Positions 10,101 to 20,444 are shown, counted from the stretch's first letter. The stretch: 64,000 nucleotides of DNA from Aerococcus christensenii (GCF_001543105.1 NZ_CP014159.1:682001-746000); one strand, 5' to 3'. Notes: a model not told the origin generated them from the letters alone. Numbers and translations are program-made.

Positions 10101-10955
10101 CGGTAAAGAGGTTGTTGATCAAGAAGGTAAAGCGGGTTCTAAGACCACGACTTACACCCAAGCGGTCAAGAATGGTCAAGCTGATGGTGACCTCAAGTCT
10201 AAAGTGAAATCTGAAACCAAACCTCAGAAGCGCATCGTAAGAGTAGGGAAGAAGCTCACGCCAAATACCTGTCCACTTATCCCAGCTACTGAAACCAAGG
10301 TCAATAAAGACATTCTAGTAGAAATTGAATATGTGAATGACGATAAGCTTGAAAAAGGCAAGGTCGAAACTGGCACATTGACCACAGGCAAGGTGAAAAC
10401 CAAGGTCGGCACGAAGATCACCGAAGATACCTGCAAGTTGCCAAACGCAGCTGAAAATCCTACAGGTACGCCAGGCGAATCAGAACCTCCTGAAACGCCA
10501 GATCAACCTGATGAGGTGACAACAAACTATCTGGAAAATCTAAACTAGATCAAACTCACCCAGAAAATGGCAAGGGCTCTGAAACGGTTACTCCGGATCA
10601 AGCGAGTCCAGAAAGTAATAAGACCCCTGAAACAACTACTCCTGATCAACAGAGACCAGAAGAGCCAATAGATCGTGAATCATTACCTTTCTTGGAAGCG
10701 AAAGTCCCAAGCCAATCATCAACGGGGACAATCCAACGTTATCTATCAGAAAAGAAAACGACGGATAAGACAATGACGAGTCAGGATAATACAGGAGGAG
10801 AGAGAAAAGGCATTCACGCTTCTCAAAAAGTGAAAGCAATGAGTTCTTTACCGAAAACAGGTAGTCAAAATTCTCAATTTTTGTTATTGGCAGCAGGACT
10901 TCTTTTAAGTGGAAGTATATTTAGTTTAAAAAGAAATTCGAAATTTAGAAGATAA
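7188..10955 (+). pseudogene. Decayed YSIRK-signal, G5-repeat, LPXTG-anchored surface protein
   Basis: From ATG 7188 the frame stops after 13 codons. The +2 frame then reads KNYKYALRKTSLGLCSVVIA, a YSIRK-type signal; restoring one A to the seven-A run at 7191-7197 rejoins start and signal. Further lesions: frameshift near 7645, in-frame TGA at 7687, and single-base shifts near 8920, 9465, 9822 and 10530. The stitched product (about 1250 aa) has an N-terminal adhesin-like region, a 21-bp tandem repeat (8971-9012, KANKQIE twice), G5-like repeats with K(R/K)I(I/V)(R/K)(V/I)G motifs (about 9545-9805 and 9980-10250, a third partial), a Pro/Glu/Thr-rich wall-spanning segment, and a sortase signal LPKTG at 10848-10862 with membrane helix and basic tail. 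No single frame encodes a secreted, anchored product. Confidence 0.88.
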
Positions 10956-10966
10956 CTAATAGAAAG

Positions 10967-10993
10967 AAGGCGTTATTAATCGACGCCTTTTTT
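10967..10993 (+). terminator. Terminator after surface-protein pseudogene
   Basis: Stem AAGGCGT/ACGCCTT with 9-nt loop and T-run, 11 nt after the LPKTG frame stop. Confidence 0.8.
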
Positions 10994-11130
10994 CATAGGG
11001 TTGATTTGACAAATAAAAAGGAATGGATAGACTATCTCTATTTTCGCTTTATTTTTCCATATCAGGCTGTTTTATAAAAATACGTATAATGACTCTAAAG
11101 GATCCTATAAGTAAAAATAAGGGGATTATT

Positions 11131-11159
11131 TTGCTTGAATAAAGAATTTAAGGTATAAT
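11131..11159 (+). promoter_or_regulatory. Promoter of yaaA-recF-gyrB-gyrA
   Basis: TTGCTT (11131-11136), 17-bp spacer, TATAAT (11154-11159). A weak hairpin with T-run (about 11174-11217) lies in the ~80-nt leader and could attenuate transcription. Confidence 0.75.
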
Positions 11160-11245
11160 ATAGAGGAAAATCAGCGACGAGACGTACTCTGTATTGCTAG
11201 TCTGAGTGCGCTTTTTTAATTTCAAAAGGAAAGGCAGGTGATACC

Positions 11246-11500
11246 GTGCTTGATGTGATTGCTATTGATACGCCTTATATTACCCTAGGGCAGCTGTTAA
11301 AAGCATTGGGGTATATTCAAACAGGGGGGCAAGCCAAAACTTACTTAATGCAATATCAGGTTGAATTAAACGGACAACCTGAAAATCGACGTGGAAAAAA
11401 ACTTTATCCAGGAGATAAAATTCATTTCTTAGCAGAAGACAGAGCTTTTGAAATTCAAGGAGCTAGCGAAAATAAGCTAGATGATGGGAATGTATCTTAA
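11246..11500 (+). CDS. yaaA: S4-domain RNA-binding protein YaaA
   Basis: 84 aa from a GTG start. One S4 RNA-binding domain (ITLGQLLKALGYIQTGGQAKTYL ... VELNGQPENRRGKKLYPGDKI). Sits between dnaN and recF as in most Firmicutes and overlaps recF by 11 bp, suggesting coupled translation. Function: an RNA-binding factor implicated in ribosome assembly (family knowledge). Confidence 0.93.
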   Translation: MLDVIAIDTPYITLGQLLKALGYIQTGGQAKTYLMQYQVELNGQPENRRGKKLYPGDKIHFLAEDRAFEIQGASENKLDDGNVS

Positions 11501-12608
11501 AAACTTAAAGGTCAAAGATTTTCGGAACTTTAGAGAGGATAAGGTTGAATTTTCCAATAAAATTAATGTTTTCATTGGGAAGAACGCGCAAGGAAAAACA
11601 AGCCTTTTAGAAGCTATCTATATGTTATCTTTAGCCCGATCTCATCGAACATTTAAGGAAAAAGAAGTGATTCGTTTTCAGACGGATTATGCACAAATTT
11701 CTGGAGAAGTTTTTAAGAATAATCGCCGAACTTCTCTGAGTTTGACTTTAACGAAACAAGGAAAGATCGCTAAAGTTAATCATCTTCAAAAGAATAAACT
11801 CAGTGATTATATAGGAACTTTTAATGTAATTTTATTTGCTCCAGAAGATTTAAATTTAGTGAAAGGTGGGCCTCAAGAGCGGCGCCTTTTTATTGATCGG
11901 GAGCTTTCTCAATTGGATCTTATCTATCTTAGAGAATCGAATCTTTATCAGAAGTTATTGAAGCAAAGAAATGCTTATCTGAAATTATTATCTAAAAAAG
12001 AAGCCAAAGATCGCTTGTACTTAGAAGTGTTGACCGAACAATTAGCTAGGTCTGCTGCACGTGTTTCTTTAGCAAGATATGATTTTATTCATCGTTTAGA
12101 ATCCCTTGCTCAGCCTATTCATCAACAATTAGCAAACGATAATGAAACTTTAACATTAATGTATTCAGGTTCAGTTGCTTTACAAGAAGAGATGGATGAA
12201 GAGCAAGTGACGGAACTCTTTTTGGACAAATTTAAATCGTATGAAGAACAAGAAATTGCGAATGGGGTTACTGCGATAGGTCCTCAAAGGGATGATATCA
12301 AATTAAAAATCAATCAAAAATTAGTCGCTCAATACGGATCCCAAGGTCAGCAACGTACAACAGTATTAGCGATAAAATTGGCTGAGATTGAGTATATAAA
12401 GCAATTGTTAAAGGAATATCCGATTTTATTACTGGATGATGTATTAAGTGAATTAGATTATCATCGTCAAACGCAATTGCTACATTTTATTGAAAATAAA
12501 GTTCAAACTTTTTTGACCACTACGAGTTTGAAAGAGGTACACGTTGATCAAATTGAAAATCCTAGAGTGTTTCGAATTGAATCGGGACAGGTTAAGGCGA
12601 AGGAGTGA
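11490..12608 (+). CDS. recF: DNA replication and repair protein RecF
   Basis: 372 aa from ATG 11490 (MYLKNLKVKDFRNF, the family start); ATGs at 11481 and 11484 are also in frame. Walker A GKNAQGKTSLLEA near residue 30, ABC/SMC signature SQGQQRT near 284, Walker B ILLLDDVLSELD near 313. Loads RecA at gaps with RecO/RecR. No strong ribosome site; initiation is probably coupled to yaaA. Confidence 0.97.
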   Translation: MYLKNLKVKDFRNFREDKVEFSNKINVFIGKNAQGKTSLLEAIYMLSLARSHRTFKEKEVIRFQTDYAQISGEVFKNNRRTSLSLTLTKQGKIAKVNHLQKNKLSDYIGTFNVILFAPEDLNLVKGGPQERRLFIDRELSQLDLIYLRESNLYQKLLKQRNAYLKLLSKKEAKDRLYLEVLTEQLARSAARVSLARYDFIHRLESLAQPIHQQLANDNETLTLMYSGSVALQEEMDEEQVTELFLDKFKSYEEQEIANGVTAIGPQRDDIKLKINQKLVAQYGSQGQQRTTVLAIKLAEIEYIKQLLKEYPILLLDDVLSELDYHRQTQLLHFIENKVQTFLTTTSLKEVHVDQIENPRVFRIESGQVKAKE

Positions 12609-12618
12609 AAGATTATAA

Positions 12619-14604
12619 ATGTTAGATAATCAAGAAAAGCAGCATAATGTGGAAGAACCCCAAGATACTCAAAACCATTCAAAAGCTTTAAGTGAGTCCG
12701 CCAAGAGTTATGATGCTAGTCAAATTCAAGTGTTAGAAGGATTAGAAGCTGTCCGCAAACGCCCAGGGATGTATATTGGTTCTACTGGAGAACCTGGTTT
12801 ACATCATCTGGTGTGGGAAATTGTCGATAATTCTATTGATGAAGCCTTAGCAGGTTTTGCAGATAAGATTGATATCAAAATAGAAGCTGATGAATCTATT
12901 ACAGTTATTGATAATGGACGTGGAATTCCAGTGGATATCCAAGAAAAAACAGGCCGTCCAGCAGTTGAAACTGTTTTTACAGTTCTTCATGCAGGAGGGA
13001 AGTTTGGCGGTGGCGGTTATAAAGTGTCTGGAGGACTCCATGGCGTGGGAGCTTCGGTCGTTAATGCCCTTTCTGAATTCCTTCAAGTAGATGTTCATCG
13101 AGACGGAAAGATCTATCATCAAGAATATAAACGTGGTCATATTATTACAGAATTAGCGGTTACAGGAACAACTACTCATCATGGAACGGTTGTTAATTTT
13201 AAAGCAGATCCAGAAATCTTTAAAGAAACGACGCATTATGATTTTGAAACACTTAATCGTCGAATTCGGGAACTTGCTTTCTTAAATAAAGGTTTGCATA
13301 TTACTTTAGAAGATTGTCGACCAAATGAAGATAATCAACAAGTTGCTTATCAGTATGAAGGTGGGATCAAAGAATACATCGCCTACCTGAATCGAAATAA
13401 AGAGGTTCTTTTTGACGAACCGGTATATTTAGAAGGACAATTAGAAGATATTGAGGTTGAAGTTGCCTTCCAATATACTAATGGCTTCCAATCGACTTTT
13501 ATGTCTTTTGCGAATAACATTCATACCTTTGAAGGCGGAACCCATGAATCAGGAGTAAAGACAGCTCTAACACGAACAATTAATGACTATGCGCGAAGTC
13601 AAAATTTATTAAAAGAAAAAGATGGTAATCTGACAGGGGAAGATGTCAGAGAAGGTTTGACATTAATTGTTTCTGTTCGTCATCCTAATCCGCAGTTTGA
13701 AGGTCAAACGAAGATGAAATTAGGAAATTCTGAAGTGAGAACGATTACTGATCGCTTGTTTGGGCAGCACTTGGAAAAATTTTTATTGGAAACGCCATCT
13801 GTTGCTCGACAAATTGTTGATAAGGGAATTGTTGCTTCAAAAGCTCGTCAAGCCGCAAAACGAGCTCGTGAAATGACACGGAAGAAATCAGGATTGGAAA
13901 TTTCCAATTTACCTGGTAAATTGGCGGATTGTTCGAGCAGAGTCCCAGAAGAATGCGAAATTTTTATTGTCGAAGGGAATTCTGCGGGTGGTTCTGCTAA
14001 ATTAGGAAGAGATCGGCATTTTCAAGCGATTTTACCGATTCGTGGGAAAATTTTAAATGTTGAAAAAGCCTCCATGGATCGTATTTTGGCGAATGAAGAG
14101 ATTCGTTCTCTCTTTACAGCTATGGGAACCGGATGGGGGAATGACTTTGATGTAAGCAAAGCACGTTACCATAAACTCGTTATTATGACCGATGCCGATG
14201 TCGATGGTGCCCATATTCGAACGTTACTCCTAACGTTAATTTATCGTTATATGAAGCCTTTGTTAGATGAAGGTTATATTCATATTGCTGTCCCTCCTCT
14301 TTACCAAGTGAAGCAAGGAAAATCTGTGGTCTACTTAGATACAGATGAAGAGTTGGAATCGTATCTTAAAGATTTACCAGAAAAGCCAAAACCTACTATT
14401 CAACGGTACAAAGGGCTTGGAGAAATGGATGCTGAGCAGTTATGGGAAACAACAATGGATCCTACGAAGAGGCGTATGTTAAAAGTGACTGTTGATGATG
14501 CGAAAGTAGCTGATGAAAATATTTCGATGTTGATGGGAGATTTAGTAGCTCCTCGGCGGCAATTTATCGAAGAGAATGCTACTTATGCTACCATTGATTT
14601 GTAG
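12619..14604 (+). CDS. gyrB: DNA gyrase subunit B (with variant TOPRIM motif)
   Basis: 661 aa. GHKL ATPase domain ([28 protein letters not shown], residues ~113-140), transducer, TOPRIM (residues ~445-560, [12 protein letters not shown] intact) and C-terminal tail. The normally near-invariant EGDSAGGSAKQG motif reads [12 protein letters not shown]: Asn454 (codon AAT, 13978-13980) and Leu462 (codon TTA, 14002-14004). These align with E. coli GyrB D426 and Q434. Catalytic Glu and the DxD acids are retained, so the enzyme should be active. A 37-residue polar N-terminal extension precedes the ATPase domain. The gene starts 10 nt after recF and is followed 17 nt later by gyrA. Confidence 0.98.
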   Translation: MLDNQEKQHNVEEPQDTQNHSKALSESAKSYDASQIQVLEGLEAVRKRPGMYIGSTGEPGLHHLVWEIVDNSIDEALAGFADKIDIKIEADESITVIDNGRGIPVDIQEKTGRPAVETVFTVLHAGGKFGGGGYKVSGGLHGVGASVVNALSEFLQVDVHRDGKIYHQEYKRGHIITELAVTGTTTHHGTVVNFKADPEIFKETTHYDFETLNRRIRELAFLNKGLHITLEDCRPNEDNQQVAYQYEGGIKEYIAYLNRNKEVLFDEPVYLEGQLEDIEVEVAFQYTNGFQSTFMSFANNIHTFEGGTHESGVKTALTRTINDYARSQNLLKEKDGNLTGEDVREGLTLIVSVRHPNPQFEGQTKMKLGNSEVRTITDRLFGQHLEKFLLETPSVARQIVDKGIVASKARQAAKRAREMTRKKSGLEISNLPGKLADCSSRVPEECEIFIVEGNSAGGSAKLGRDRHFQAILPIRGKILNVEKASMDRILANEEIRSLFTAMGTGWGNDFDVSKARYHKLVIMTDADVDGAHIRTLLLTLIYRYMKPLLDEGYIHIAVPPLYQVKQGKSVVYLDTDEELESYLKDLPEKPKPTIQRYKGLGEMDAEQLWETTMDPTKRRMLKVTVDDAKVADENISMLMGDLVAPRRQFIEENATYATIDL

Positions 14605-14621
14605 AAAGGAATGTCGCTTGA

Positions 14622-17189
14622 ATGATTGAAGAACATAAACAAGCTGAGGCAAGAGAACTTTCACAGGAAATGCGAACATCATTTTTAGATTATGCTATGT
14701 CTGTGATTGTTGCCAGAGCGTTGCCAGATGTCCGTGATGGATTGAAACCTGTTCATCGTCGGATTCTTTATGGAATGAATGAATTAGGTGTTACGCCAGA
14801 TAAACCTTATAAAAAATCTGCACGTATTGTAGGGGATGTTATGGGGAAATATCATCCTCATGGCGATTCTGCGATTTATGAATCAATGGTTAGAATGGCG
14901 CAAGATTTTTCTTATCGCTATATGTTAGTGGATGGACACGGTAACTTTGGATCTGTTGATGGCGACCAAGCAGCTGCCATGCGGTATACGGAAGCTAGAC
15001 TCTCTAAGATTGCTATGGAAATGGTTCGTGACATTAACAAAAATACTGTTAATTTTATTCCAAACTACGATGGAGAGGAAAGAGAACCTGAAGTTCTTCC
15101 ATCCCGTTTTCCAAACTTATTGGTCAATGGAGCAACTGGGATTGCGGTGGGGATGACGACCAATATTCCTCCGCATAATTTATCAGAAGTTATCAAAGCC
15201 CTCCATATTTTGATGGAGAACCCAGATGCTAGCACGCAAGAATTAATGTCTGTCTTACCGGGACCTGATTTTCCAACAGCAGGAATAGTTATTGGAAAAT
15301 CGGGGATTAAAAAAGCTTACGAAACTGGAAAAGGAAGAATAACTGTTCGCGCACGAGCAGATATTGAAACCATGTCGAACGGCAAAGAAAGAATTTTAAT
15401 TACTGAAATTCCATACATGGTGAATAAGGCAACTTTAGTAGAGCGAATTGCTAATTTGGCACGAGAAAAACGAATTGACGGTATTACAGCTGTTCGAGAT
15501 GAAACTGGTCGAGATGGTATGCGTATTGTTGTAGAGTGTCGAAAAGATTATTCTGCGAGTGTTGTTTTAAATAACCTTTATAAAGAAACGCAGATGCAAA
15601 CGACCTTTAATTTTAATATGGTGGCTATTGATCGAGGAGTCCCACGAACGCTAAGTTTAAAAGACATACTATCGCGTTATTTGGACCATCAAGAAGAAAT
15701 TATTCGTCGCCGTTCTATTTTTGAAAAAGAAAAAGCAGAAGCTAGAGCTCATATCTTAGAAGGGTTACAAATTGCTTTAGATCATATCGATGAAATTGTG
15801 AATATTCTTCGTTCTTCTAAAACGGGGGATGAAGCCAAACAGACTTTCATGAGTCAATATGGGTTGTCTGATAAACAAGCGCAAGCTATCTTAGATATGC
15901 GAATGATTCGTTTGACAGGTTTAGAGCGGGAAAAAATTGATAAAGAATATAATGAATTAATGGCCCAAATTGCCTATTTAAACGAAGTATTAGCGAGTGA
16001 AAAGAAACGCTATGAAATCATCTATGAAGAATTATTAGATATTGAGAAACGATTCGGAGATGAGCGTCGGACAGAGATTCGTGTTGGCGAAATCACAAAT
16101 ATTGAAGATGAAGATCTTATCGAAGAAAGCTCTGTTCTAATTACTCTTACGCATAATGGGTATATTAAACGGATAGATGATGAAGCCTTTAGAACGCAAA
16201 ATAGAGGTGGCCGTGGAGTAAAAGGCATAGCACTTCAAGATGGAGACTATATTGAAAGTATTCTCTCCTCATCTACGCATGATGTCATTCTTTGTTTCAC
16301 AAATTTAGGTCGAGTATTCCAAATTAAAGGATACGAAATCCCAGAATATGGACGGACAGCTAAGGGATTGCCTATTGTAAACTTGCTGAATTTAGGTGAA
16401 GGAGAGCAAGTTCGTTCGGTAATTAACGTTGATCCTGAAACCAAGAAGAATCAATCAGAAGATTATTTCTTGTTTGTAACTAAAAATGGAACCATTAAAC
16501 GGACGCCAATTTCTGAATACTTTAACATTAGGAATAACGGATTAAAAGCGATTCGTTTGAAAGAAAATGATCAACTCGTAGAAGTTATTGAAACTTCTGG
16601 AAAAGATAATATTATTATTGGTTCTTCCCAAGGATACGCTGTATCTTTTCAAGAAACAGATGTTAGATCTATGGGACGTACCGCTGCTGGTGTGCGTGGT
16701 ATTCGTTTAAATTCTTCAGATTATGTTGTAGGCGCGGATATTCTAAAAGAAGGAGAAGACGTTCTTATTGTCACTGAGAATGGTTATGGCAAACGGACGC
16801 CAAAGAGTGAATATGCTATCCGTCATCGGGGCGGAAAAGGTGTCAAAACCCTCAATAAAACCTCTAAAAATGGAGCGATGATAGGGTTAGCAACAGTGGA
16901 TTCTACTGAAGACATTATGTTAATGACAGATGCAGGGACGGCTATTCGTTGCCATGTAGAAGATGTTTCTCAGACAGGACGAGCAACTCAAGGTGTTCGA
17001 TTGATGAGATTGGATAAGAATGCTAAAGTCTCAACAATGGCGGTAGTTTTAGCAGAAGAGGAAGATGAAGAAATAACGGAAGAAGTTTACTCTTCTAATC
17101 TCCATTCAGATTCTGATTTAGAAAGTCATTTAGCTAAAGACATGCAAGATTTTGCGGAAGAATTGTTACATGAGGATGATCAAATGTAA
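14622..17189 (+). CDS. gyrA: DNA gyrase subunit A
   Basis: 855 aa. Winged-helix/tower domain with the catalytic tyrosine in [11 protein letters not shown] (near residue 123), then a six-bladed C-terminal beta-pinwheel with a GyrA-box-like RGGRGVKG near residue 532 and an acidic tail. The quinolone-determining segment [13 protein letters not shown] carries Ser and Glu, the susceptible type in cocci. Forms the A2B2 gyrase that introduces negative supercoils. An IS element was inserted 29 bp after the stop; no terminator is seen in the remaining gap. Confidence 0.99.
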   Translation: MIEEHKQAEARELSQEMRTSFLDYAMSVIVARALPDVRDGLKPVHRRILYGMNELGVTPDKPYKKSARIVGDVMGKYHPHGDSAIYESMVRMAQDFSYRYMLVDGHGNFGSVDGDQAAAMRYTEARLSKIAMEMVRDINKNTVNFIPNYDGEEREPEVLPSRFPNLLVNGATGIAVGMTTNIPPHNLSEVIKALHILMENPDASTQELMSVLPGPDFPTAGIVIGKSGIKKAYETGKGRITVRARADIETMSNGKERILITEIPYMVNKATLVERIANLAREKRIDGITAVRDETGRDGMRIVVECRKDYSASVVLNNLYKETQMQTTFNFNMVAIDRGVPRTLSLKDILSRYLDHQEEIIRRRSIFEKEKAEARAHILEGLQIALDHIDEIVNILRSSKTGDEAKQTFMSQYGLSDKQAQAILDMRMIRLTGLEREKIDKEYNELMAQIAYLNEVLASEKKRYEIIYEELLDIEKRFGDERRTEIRVGEITNIEDEDLIEESSVLITLTHNGYIKRIDDEAFRTQNRGGRGVKGIALQDGDYIESILSSSTHDVILCFTNLGRVFQIKGYEIPEYGRTAKGLPIVNLLNLGEGEQVRSVINVDPETKKNQSEDYFLFVTKNGTIKRTPISEYFNIRNNGLKAIRLKENDQLVEVIETSGKDNIIIGSSQGYAVSFQETDVRSMGRTAAGVRGIRLNSSDYVVGADILKEGEDVLIVTENGYGKRTPKSEYAIRHRGGKGVKTLNKTSKNGAMIGLATVDSTEDIMLMTDAGTAIRCHVEDVSQTGRATQGVRLMRLDKNAKVSTMAVVLAEEEDEEITEEVYSSNLHSDSDLESHLAKDMQDFAEELLHEDDQM

Positions 17190-17220
17190 TATTCAGTAAT
17201 AAAAAGAAGAGCTAGTCGTG

Positions 17221-17269
17221 TACCGACCTCCAAAGGTTAGACTAAAAATCTAACTTTTGGAGGTCGGTA
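17221..17269 (+). repeat. IS left-end hairpin sequestering the transposase ribosome site
   Basis: Arms 17221-17241 and 17249-17269 are complementary over 21 positions with a single G-T wobble. The right arm contains the orfA ribosome site GGAGG (17259-17263). Transcripts entering from gyrA would fold and hide it, a known strategy by which IS elements avoid activation by external transcription. Confidence 0.75.
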
Positions 17270-17274
17270 TTTTT

Positions 17275-17621
17275 ATGTCAAAGTATAGTTATCAATTGAA
17301 GAAAGAAGTTGTTCAAGCTTACTTAGAAGGTAAAGGTGGCTGCACATTTCTTGCTAAACAATATGGAATAAAAAGTAAAAGTCAAATTCGACGATGGATA
17401 AACAAACAAGAGAAAAGAAAGAGAAGAAAGGCAAACGCCCCAATGGGGCAGATTCAGTAGATACGAGTACAGATCGGATTAAACAGTTGGAAGATGAATG
17501 ATATTGGGCCAAGTTAGAGAATGCTTTTTTAAAAGAGTTGAGGAGGTTGCGTTTAGAGGAAGTAACCAAAACGAAAAAAAGGCTAACATCATACACAGCC
17601 TCCGAGGACAATTCAAACTGA
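17275..17621 (+). pseudogene. IS3-family OrfA (helix-turn-helix) remnant
   Basis: ATG 17275 reads MSKYSYQLKKEVVQAYLEG, then the HTH segment FLAKQYGIKSKSQIRRWI. The frame ends at 17460, but an alternative frame from about 17420 continues KGKRPNGADSVDTSTDRIKQLEDE, stops at a TGA (17497-17499), then reads YWAKLENAFLKELRRLRLEE to 17621, the expected end of OrfA with its leucine-zipper segment. So one frameshift and one nonsense codon inactivate it. Confidence 0.82.
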
Positions 17622-18484
17622 AAGATCTTCTCAAATATACAGGTATGCCAAAAGCCACTTTTATGTACTGGCAGAAAAGATTCAATCGAAAAAATCCAGA
17701 TCAAGAAATCGAAACAAAACTCATAGAAATTTGCCAAGAAAATAAAGATTACGGCTATCGGCGTATGACCGCTGCGCTGAAAAATCAAGGCTTTCTGATC
17801 AATAAGAAAAAAATTCAACGACTCATGCAAAAATTAAAGCTTCAAGTTACTTCATACACGAGAAAAAGTCGAAAATATAATTCTTATAAAGGTAAATATG
17901 GTCGAATAGCGCCTAATAGAATCCATCGTCGTTTCTGCACCTCGATTCCTCACCAAAAGGTGACAACTGACACGACTGAATTTAAATATTACGAAGTCGA
18001 TAAAAAGGGGCGTATGACGATGCACAAGCTGTATTTAGATTCCTTTATGGATATGTTTAATAGCGAAATCTTAAATTATAGTATCGATAGAAGCCCTTCT
18101 GCTATCAATGTGATGGCAGCTTTAGATCAAGCCATTCAAGTAACATCAGATTGTCCTTATCGTCGTACTTTTCATTCAGATCAGGGTTGAGCTTATCAGA
18201 TAAAAAGTTATACAGATCACTTAAAGGCAGAACGAATTTTCCAAAGTATGTCCAGGAAAGGCAACTGTCACGATAATTCAGTGATGGAAAACTTTTTTGG
18301 CTTACTAAAACAAGAAATTTATTATGGGGTTATCTATTACAGTTACGAAGAATTAAAATCCGACATAGAGAAATATATCAAGTACTATAACGAAAAACGA
18401 ATCAAAGAACGACTAGGATGGATGAGTCCTGTTCAATATCGGATCAGCCTTACGGCTGCAAAAAAAAAACGTAGCAGTCGATAA
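17498..18484 (+). pseudogene. IS3-family OrfB (DDE transposase) interrupted by an in-frame TGA
   Basis: The frame from 17498 runs to a TGA at 18188-18190 and continues without shift to 18484. The first part has the HTH_21 region (YGYRRMTAALKNQGF) and the rve integrase core with catalytic Asp in TTDTTEF and HSDQ; the second part has the catalytic Glu region ENFFGLLKQEIYYG and ends WMSPVQYRISL. The stop falls at HSDQG*AYQ, where Trp is expected (TGG to TGA). A single reversion would restore OrfB but not OrfA. Confidence 0.88.
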
Positions 18485-18566
18485 AACTACTACGTTTAAA
18501 AAAGTCTAACTTTTTTGGGTTACATCATCGTTAGGTACATTAGCACTTCTTTTTTATGAGCTATAA

Positions 18567-18647
18567 TGCAGGAAATGGGAGTCGAACCCACACTTCGTTA
18601 GAAACTGCCGCCTGAAGACAGCGCGTCTGCCATTCCGCCATTCCTGC
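18567..18647 (-). tRNA. tRNA-Leu (anticodon CAG)
   Basis: Minus strand: acceptor GCAGGAA/TTCCTGC with discriminator A, D arm, anticodon stem CTGTC/GGCAG with loop TTCAGGC (anticodon CAG), long variable arm typical of tRNA-Leu, T arm GTGGGTTCGACTCCCAT. CCA not encoded. Read opposite to the surrounding genes. Confidence 0.93.
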
Positions 18648-18808
18648 TTAATACATTTATTTTATTACTAGTAGTGAAGATTTGTAAAGAGTAAATGTAA
18701 AGAGAATAAATTTATGAAAAGGAAGGAATGATTTAAAGAATAGGTGGTTTGTAAGCTCTTAAAAAATTTAAATTTAGGCTTAAAAGAAAAAATTCTATCA
18801 GAAATGAC

Positions 18809-18837
18809 TTGTTATTATGTCTATTTTTTGCTAAAAT
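18809..18837 (+). promoter_or_regulatory. Promoter and structured leader of rpsF-ssb-rpsR
   Basis: TTGTTA (18809-18814), 17 bp, TAAAAT (18832-18837). The ~75-nt leader holds two perfect small hairpins, GAGTAT/ATACTC (about 18848-18862) and GTTCTTA/TAAGAAC (about 18869-18890). In many bacteria the S6-S18 complex binds such a leader; I could not confirm the conserved binding bulge. Confidence 0.6.
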
Positions 18838-18913
18838 GTATTATCGTGAGTATGAAATACTCTCCTTGTTCTTATTTAAGTAAGAACCATTAAGACCAAA
18901 AGGAGGTGCGACA

Positions 18914-19222
18914 GTGATGAATGAAAATGCAACAAAATATGAAGTATTATATATCATCCGTCCAAATATTGAAAGTGATGCTAAAGAGGCATTGATCAAA
19001 CGTTTCGATGATGTTTTAACTTCTAACGGAACAATAATCACCAAATCAGAAGATTGGCAAAAAATTCGTTTTGCATATGAAATCAATGATTTCCGTGAAG
19101 GTGTTTACCACATTATTGAATGTGAAGCAACAGATGCAGAAGGTATCAACGAATTTGATCGGCTTGCTAAAATCAACGATGATATCTTACGGCATATGAT
19201 TACCAAAGTAGAAGCTGAATAA
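18914..19222 (+). CDS. rpsF: 30S ribosomal protein S6
   Basis: 102 aa from GTG 18914 (ATG 18917 is the next codon); AGGAGG at 18901-18906. [23 protein letters not shown] is the S6 N-terminal beta-alpha pattern, and [12 protein letters not shown] closes the domain. Binds S18 and 16S rRNA. First gene of the rpsF-ssb-rpsR operon. Confidence 0.98.
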   Translation: MMNENATKYEVLYIIRPNIESDAKEALIKRFDDVLTSNGTIITKSEDWQKIRFAYEINDFREGVYHIIECEATDAEGINEFDRLAKINDDILRHMITKVEAE

Positions 19223-19258
19223 TAAAGTAAACAGATTTCGTAAGAGAGGGGTCGTTGT

Positions 19259-19825
19259 ATGATTAACAACGTTGTACTAGTCGGACGATTAACACGAGAT
19301 GTTGATTTACGTTATACGCAAAGTGGCACAGCAGTGGCTAATTTTACGGTAGCTTGCGATCGAAATTATCGAAATGCTCAAGGTGAAACACAGACAGATT
19401 TTATATCTTGTGTGATGTGGAGAAAATCTGCAGAGAATTTTGCGCGTTTCACAAGAAAAGGGTCATTAGTAGGTATTGAAGGAACCATTCAAACAAGAAG
19501 TTACGATAATCAACAAGGACAGAAAGTTTATGTTACAGAAGTTTTAGCGAATAATTTTAGTTTGTTAGAATCTAAAAGTGTTACAGAACAAAGACCTAGT
19601 TCGAATAATAATGTAATTGCTGGTGGAACAACTAATTTTGATGGAAATAGTTATAATCAGCCGTTTCCAAATTACGATCAACAAGATTCTTCTCCAAATA
19701 AAACAAACAGCTTTAATGGAGTAGCGGATCCATTTTCAACAGAGGATACAAATCCGTTTCCTTCTGAGAATCTTTCGGATAATAATGCCTCTATTAATAT
19801 AGCTGATGATGATCTCCCATTCTAG
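19259..19825 (+). CDS. ssb: Single-stranded DNA-binding protein
   Basis: 188 aa. OB-fold at residues 1-108 ([32 protein letters not shown]), a Gln/Asn/Ser-rich disordered linker, and the acidic tip DDDLPF that recruits partner proteins. Coats single-stranded DNA at forks. Between rpsF and rpsR as in most Firmicutes. Confidence 0.98.
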   Translation: MINNVVLVGRLTRDVDLRYTQSGTAVANFTVACDRNYRNAQGETQTDFISCVMWRKSAENFARFTRKGSLVGIEGTIQTRSYDNQQGQKVYVTEVLANNFSLLESKSVTEQRPSSNNNVIAGGTTNFDGNSYNQPFPNYDQQDSSPNKTNSFNGVADPFSTEDTNPFPSENLSDNNASINIADDDLPF

Positions 19826-19850
19826 GGAATGGAAAAAGGAGGATATGAAG

Positions 19851-20090
19851 ATGGTACAAAATCGTCGTCGTGGTGGACGTAGACGTCGCAAAGTTTGCTT
19901 TTTCTGCGCAAACCATATGGACTTTGTAGATTACAAAGATATCGATTTATTGACACGTTATGTTTCTGATAAAGGTAAGATTTTACCTCGTCGTGTAACA
20001 GGAACATGTGCAAAACATCAACGTACTTTAACATTAGGTATTAAACGTGCGCGGATTATGGCTTTATTACCATTTACCGTTTCTGAATAA
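19851..20090 (+). CDS. rpsR: 30S ribosomal protein S18
   Basis: 79 aa from ATG 19851, 8 nt after AAGGAGG; the in-frame ATG at 19845 is too close to that site. [15 protein letters not shown] and [26 protein letters not shown] are S18 hallmarks. The paired Cys could mark the zinc-containing form. Last gene of the operon; terminator at 20210-20234. Confidence 0.97.
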   Translation: MVQNRRRGGRRRRKVCFFCANHMDFVDYKDIDLLTRYVSDKGKILPRRVTGTCAKHQRTLTLGIKRARIMALLPFTVSE

Positions 20091-20209
20091 TAAATTTAAA
20101 GTGTTGCTGTAGATGACGTTGATGTCTCTACTTTTGTTTCTATTTTAAAGAATAAATAGAATGGCTACACAATTTAGCATATATAAGTAAATATTTTTTA
20201 TTTTAACGA

Positions 20210-20234
20210 AAGTCCCTTTTATAGGGACTTTTTT
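20210..20234 (+). terminator. Terminator of the rpsF operon
   Basis: Stem AAGTCCCT/AGGGACTT, short loop, then T-run. Confidence 0.85.
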
Positions 20235-20308
20235 GTTATCATCAAAATTTGGATGGAAGAGTCACGTATGGGGGATAAGAGTTTTGATATTAAACACATG
20301 TGTATAAA

Positions 20309-20324
20309 AGTTACACGTGAAACT
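20309..20324. promoter_or_regulatory. parS site (centromere-like), copy 1
   Basis: AGTTACACGTGAAACT; the inner GTTNCACGTGAAAC matches the bacterial parS consensus exactly, only the two outermost bases differ. ParB would load here. Confidence 0.8.
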
Positions 20325-20339
20325 ATTAAAATGTGAATT

Positions 20340-20444
20340 TGTGGATAATTATGTGGATAATACGGCCCCCAAACAGGCGTTTATAGCTTTTCCACAGAAT
20401 TTTTACTTCAAACGTATCCATATTTTTAGTTGAGCTGTGAATAA
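20340..20444. other. DnaA-box cluster outside oriC
   Basis: Perfect boxes (minus orientation) at 20340-20348 and 20352-20360, spaced 12 bp start to start; TTTTCCACA at 20388-20396 (plus, one mismatch); TGTGAATAA at 20436-20444 (minus, perfect TTATNCACA). Similar density to the dnaA-dnaN part of oriC. Confidence 0.75.

Larger units (their letters stand above)
17219..18527 (+). mobile_element. IS3-family insertion sequence (IS150-like), degenerate
   Basis: 1309 bp. Left end TGTACCGACCTCCAAAGG... and right end (complement) TGATGTAACCCAAAAAAG both start TG and converge on GTTAGACT. Flanked by a 3-bp direct repeat TCG (17216-17218, 18528-18530), the size expected for IS3-family insertion. Two overlapping frames, OrfA and OrfB, are both damaged, so it cannot transpose on its own. 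Confidence 0.92.

Noticed and set aside
18188..18190. TGA where Trp is expected in OrfB (and TGA at 7687 in the surface gene), hinting at UGA recoding
   Set aside because: Essential genes use TGG for Trp and some terminate with TGA; the two TGA codons are in elements that carry other lesions, so these are nonsense mutations.
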